Positions 21,915 to 24,739 of a DNA stretch of 24,739 bases are shown piece by piece. This DNA is from Candidatus Nanohalarchaeota archaeon (lineage in GTDB: Archaea; EX4484-52): NCBI GenBank assembly GCA_003660905.1, contig QMVB01000005.1, positions 1 through 24,739 on the forward strand. The letters run 5' to 3'. The translations under genes were made by a program, and so were the position numbers. The stretch's first letter is position 1; each line of letters opens with the position of its first letter. The notes beneath the pieces were generated by a model, which saw nothing but the letters and a program-made list of their open reading frames with translations, was not told the origin of the DNA and searched no databases.

Positions 21915-23386
21915 AGACAAATAAAACAAAATCATTATGCCCCGAATGCCTCAAAACAATTGATGCAGTAGTGGGAGAAAAAGACAATAAAATTTTTATC
22001 AAAAAAACCTGCAAAGAACATGGTGATTTTGAAGACCTGTATTACGGGGATGCAAAGGTATTTGAAAGATTTTTAAAAGATAAATATGACAACACGGGCT
22101 TGGAAAATCCAAACACTCTATCAACAGATAATTGTCCTTATGACTGCGGATTGTGCAACAATCATAAGAGTCCTACTGTCCTTGGGATTATTGATGTGAC
22201 AAACAGATGCAATCAACGATGCCCTGTGTGCTTTGCCAATGCAGAGGCTTGCGGCTATGTTTATGAACCCTCGTTAGACCAATTAAAGAAAATGCTACGT
22301 AATTTAATAAATGAAAAGCCCGTTGGCTGTAAAGCAGTCATGTTTTCCGGAGGGGAACCGACAATGCGCAAGGATTTGCCTTACATAATCCGGATGGCAA
22401 AACAAATGGGATTTTTGCATATTCTTATTGCCACAAATGGAATAAACATATCAAAAGATTCAAGCTATATTGCTTCCTTAAAAGATGCCGGCTTAAATAC
22501 AGTATATCTTCAGTTTGATGGGGTTACAGAAGAGCCATACCATACTATACGCGGTTTCAATGCGCTTCCGATAAAATTGAAAGTCATTGAAAATTGCAGG
22601 CAGATGAACTTTAAGCAAGTTGTTCTGGTTCCGACATTGATTGGAGGCGTCAATGACAAAGAGGCAGGGGATATAGTGAAATTTGCTGTAAAAAATGCTG
22701 ATGTTGTCAGCGGTGTAAATTTTCAGCCATTGTCTTTTGCAGGAAGAGTTACGGACAAAGATCGCAAAAAAATGAGAATCACCCAGCCAGATTTAATGCA
22801 TTTGCTTGAAAAACAGACAGAAGGACAGATAGGACCGGATGATTTTTATTCTGTTCCCTGTGTGGTTCCGTTGAGTTTGTTTTTAGAAAGACTGCACAAC
22901 AGTCAGATGACCAAATTATCCTGCCATCCCGCATGCGGTTCTGCAACATACATTTATGCAGAAGACGAGAAAATAATCCCGATAACAAGATTTGTTGACG
23001 TTGATGGGTTTTTTAGTTTGATAAAACAGATAAATGAGGATAAAGAGAAAAATACCTATATTTGGAAAGTAAAGGCAATAACTAAAATTATAAAAGAGAT
23101 TCCAAAATTGGTTGATAAAGCAAAAATGCCAAAATCAATAAATATAATTAAACTTGCTATTGATTTTTTGAAAGGAGATGCAAAAGCATTGAGAATATTT
23201 GCTAAAAATTCAATGCTAATTGGCGCTATGCATTTTATGGACGGGTATAATTTCGACTGCCAGAGAGTCCAGAGGTGCATTGTTCATTATTCCACACCGG
23301 ATGATGGGATAATCCCTTTTTGCTCGTATAATTCCATCCACAGATCGATTGTAGAAAAAAAATTCAGCAAACCGCTGGACATTTAA
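21899..23386 (+). CDS. Radical-SAM protein of the tetraether-lipid-synthase (Tes)/MJ0619-like family
   Basis: A 495-residue radical-SAM enzyme. The N-terminal zinc-binding part has CPEC (C14, C17) and C38, followed by CPYDCGLC (C79, C83, C86). The radical-SAM cluster motif is C104-x3-C108-x2-C111 in DVTNRCNQRCPVCF, with the SAM-binding FSGGEPT at 149-155. C-terminal Cys-rich parts (SCHPACGS; CQRVQRC; IPFCSYN) would hold further clusters. This order of extra N-terminal and C-terminal cysteines and the length of about 500 match Tes, which joins archaeol lipids through C-C bonds to make tetraethers. The MJ0619 relative was reported as a pterin methylase, and other radical-SAM lipid enzymes in this family exist, so the exact reaction is unsettled. 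It lies between a regulator and a lipocalin-like gene, 49 bp before the latter. Confidence 0.75.
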   Translation: MEIKKKTNKTKSLCPECLKTIDAVVGEKDNKIFIKKTCKEHGDFEDLYYGDAKVFERFLKDKYDNTGLENPNTLSTDNCPYDCGLCNNHKSPTVLGIIDVTNRCNQRCPVCFANAEACGYVYEPSLDQLKKMLRNLINEKPVGCKAVMFSGGEPTMRKDLPYIIRMAKQMGFLHILIATNGINISKDSSYIASLKDAGLNTVYLQFDGVTEEPYHTIRGFNALPIKLKVIENCRQMNFKQVVLVPTLIGGVNDKEAGDIVKFAVKNADVVSGVNFQPLSFAGRVTDKDRKKMRITQPDLMHLLEKQTEGQIGPDDFYSVPCVVPLSLFLERLHNSQMTKLSCHPACGSATYIYAEDEKIIPITRFVDVDGFFSLIKQINEDKEKNTYIWKVKAITKIIKEIPKLVDKAKMPKSINIIKLAIDFLKGDAKALRIFAKNSMLIGAMHFMDGYNFDCQRVQRCIVHYSTPDDGIIPFCSYNSIHRSIVEKKFSKPLDI

Positions 23387-23426
23387 TCATAAAAGTAAAA
23401 ATTATGAATTTAAAATTTAATAAATA

Positions 23427-23451
23427 TGATAAAATATGGAAATAAAAAAAA
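23427..23451 (+). repeat. 25-bp block repeated at two gene starts, copy 2
   Basis: These 25 bases are identical to 21890-21914. The copies differ immediately outside the block (A versus G before; the A run is 8 versus 9 long). Confidence 0.6.
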
Positions 23452-24536
23452 TGACAGAAGATGTATTCGATACTCTGAATAAATACATCCAGACATTATC
23501 AAGTATTGAAAAAAGGCACTTTAAAGAAAAAATTGAACAGATTAATTCAAAGTATAAATCCTTGATTGAACTTAAAAAAACAAAAAATTCCACGCAGGAG
23601 GTTGACCCTATGTTTTTTTGTTTTGAAGATTTGCCTCCTACAGGCAAAGAATATTGGTTTATGAAATTTGCATCAACAGAACCTGAAGACAAAAGACAGC
23701 TTCTTGTAATGTTTGGAGATGGTTTCGGGACTACAAAAATAAATAAAAAGAAAGTGAAATGTAGAAAACATAAAGGAAGAAATGGGTATATGACTGCGTG
23801 GTGTTACGATGATAAAAAAGATTTGATATTGGATGGTAAAAGTTCGATATCAATGAATCCTGACAATATTATGGTTTCTAATGAACAGGGCAAAATAAAT
23901 TATAATGGAAAGTTCCCGGATTATTCTCTCAATATATCTAAAAAGAACAAAGAGATTGCTGATCTCAAAATAACAAGACCGGAAAATAATTCGGAATCTT
24001 TCGAGTTCAGCAGCCATTTTAAGTCATTTGCCGGATTTGCCTTAATAAACCTGTATTTTGATTTTACAGGGATGTTAAATGGAAAAAAATTCACAGGAAA
24101 ATGCTATGTTCAAAAAGTTATAGTAGTTGGTCCTTTTGTTCCATGGTATTGGGGAAGGATTGTATTTTCAAATGGCTCTATTATATCTTACTATGAGCCC
24201 AGAATAGAACTATCCGTATTTAATTACAAGTTATCATCAGTGCTTACATTTTACGATAATCAAAAAGATAAAAAATATATTTTCAAAGATTTAACCATAA
24301 AAAAATTCGGAAAAAATAGTCCACGATGGATAATTACAGCAGATAAAGGGAAATTTTTCATCTCTTTAAAATCATATTCTTCCCATAAATTTATATTTGA
24401 AAAAATTGGCTCTTTTACTTATATTGAATACTTAAGTGAGATTACTGATATATCTATAGAAGATTGCGATATTGATACAAGTAAATTGGGATCTGGGTTC
24501 GGCTTAATTGAGGATGCAAAAGGTTATGTCTTGTGA
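23436..24536 (+). CDS. Unrecognised cytosolic protein, possibly lipocalin-like (CrtC/AttH type)
   Basis: A 366-residue protein with no signal peptide or membrane segment. Residues 1-50 form a Lys/Glu-rich helical region. Residues about 70-350 are beta-rich with many aromatic residues: GKEYWFMKFAS, LLVMFGDGFG, DGKSSISMNPDNIMVSNEQG, INLYFDFTGMLNGKKFTGK and VVGPFVPWYWGRIVFSNGS. A strand, 'F.G.....G', and a 'W.W.......G' motif recall the double-barrel lipocalin-like fold of carotenoid 1,2-hydratase (CrtC) and AttH, but the match is loose and I cannot assign it firmly. If the fold is right it would bind a hydrophobic, perhaps isoprenoid, ligand. It starts 49 bp after the Tes-like gene, shares a 25-bp start block with it and is followed by a terminator hairpin, so the two are probably one transcript. 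Confidence 0.6.
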   Translation: MEIKKMTEDVFDTLNKYIQTLSSIEKRHFKEKIEQINSKYKSLIELKKTKNSTQEVDPMFFCFEDLPPTGKEYWFMKFASTEPEDKRQLLVMFGDGFGTTKINKKKVKCRKHKGRNGYMTAWCYDDKKDLILDGKSSISMNPDNIMVSNEQGKINYNGKFPDYSLNISKKNKEIADLKITRPENNSESFEFSSHFKSFAGFALINLYFDFTGMLNGKKFTGKCYVQKVIVVGPFVPWYWGRIVFSNGSIISYYEPRIELSVFNYKLSSVLTFYDNQKDKKYIFKDLTIKKFGKNSPRWIITADKGKFFISLKSYSSHKFIFEKIGSFTYIEYLSEITDISIEDCDIDTSKLGSGFGLIEDAKGYVL

Positions 24537-24562
24537 ATATATCACGGCATAAAAGTAATCAT

Positions 24563-24597
24563 AAAAGTTTTCCTACTAAAACTTTTAAGCTTTTTTT
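24563..24597 (+). terminator. Hairpin plus T-tract terminator after the lipocalin-like gene
   Basis: AAAAGTTTT-CCTACT-AAAACTTTT (24563-24586) forms a perfect 9-bp stem, and seven T follow at 24591-24597. It lies 26 bases past the stop at 24536 and should end the regulator / radical-SAM / lipocalin-like transcript. Confidence 0.6.
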
Positions 24598-24739
24598 CTC
24601 GTTTCCTTACCGTCATACAACAACAAAAAAATCACGGAGATATGCAATTACACGTAAAACCAGAATTCTAATAAATATAATATTCATCCAAGTGATGAAT
24701 ACCTAAGTCATGGGGAAACATTAGACCTCTAAAGGTGTG
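24598..24739. other. Window-edge sequence with hairpins, no gene recognised
   Basis: It contains a 7-bp hairpin, ATTCATC-CAAGT-GATGAAT (24682-24700), after an AT-rich TATA-like stretch, and ends ACCT-CTAA-AGGT (short stem) near 24722-24737. GTGATGA resembles a C/D-box C motif, but no CTGA box follows before the edge. It could be the upstream part of a gene outside the window. Confidence 0.3.

Noticed and set aside
24694..24739. C/D-box small RNA at the right edge
   Set aside because: GTGATGA fits a C box, but no D (CTGA) or C'/D' boxes are seen before the window ends.
1..24739. tRNA or rRNA genes and CRISPR arrays
   Set aside because: No tRNA-like GTTCNANNC arm with matching acceptor stem, no rRNA landmarks and no regularly spaced direct repeats were seen on reading both strands. 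A covariance-model scan was not possible.

Overview
The window is from an AT-rich archaeal chromosome. The archaeal signature genes are elongation factor 2 (EF-2) with the diphthamide-site motif, an archaeal-type FtsZ, a tRNA-splicing endonuclease (EndA), a DUF1931-type mini-histone, a DUF35 zinc-ribbon/OB-fold protein, a pilus-type secretion ATPase and a radical-SAM protein resembling tetraether lipid synthase. TATA-like boxes about 24 bases before several start codons point to leaderless transcripts. The giant Thr/Asn-rich surface protein, the 58-residue histone-fold protein and the short intergenic gaps suggest a DPANN lineage (Woesearchaeota- or Aenigmarchaeota-like). That placement is inference.

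Layout. Bases 2-5305 hold the 3' part of a very large, sequon-rich, Ig-like-repeat surface protein with cysteine modules and a C-terminal membrane anchor, followed by a sugar-1-phosphate nucleotidyltransferase (5339-6031). A decayed IS5-type element (6152-7178, 9-bp inverted ends, transposase broken by two frameshifts) comes next. Two tandem paralogous lipoproteins (7440-9315) and an orphan DUF35 protein (9360-9764) follow. A 628-bp stretch with little coding content leads to a MinD-like ATPase on the minus strand, divergent from a MagIII/EndoIII-type base-excision glycosylase, and then ftsZ (12140-13432). On the minus strand are a queuosine/archaeosine-precursor transporter (YhhQ family), a broken subtilase-propeptide gene and EF-2. 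On the plus strand, three closely spaced genes (16937-20364) encode a pilin-like secreted protein, an unrecognised polytopic membrane protein and a pilus/secretion ATPase. They converge on endA, whose product has Tyr and His but Ser where the catalytic Lys should be. The window ends with the mini-histone gene, a GbsR/MarR-like regulator, a Tes-like radical-SAM gene and a lipocalin-like protein gene with a terminator.

Most promising for novelty: (1) the regulator / Tes-like radical SAM / lipocalin-like trio, possibly a membrane-lipid or isoprenoid modification module; (2) the three-gene pilus-like cassette without a recognisable TadC/GspF platform gene; (3) the EndA lacking its general-base Lys, which predicts a partner subunit or altered activity. 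No CRISPR array, rRNA or tRNA gene was recognised.
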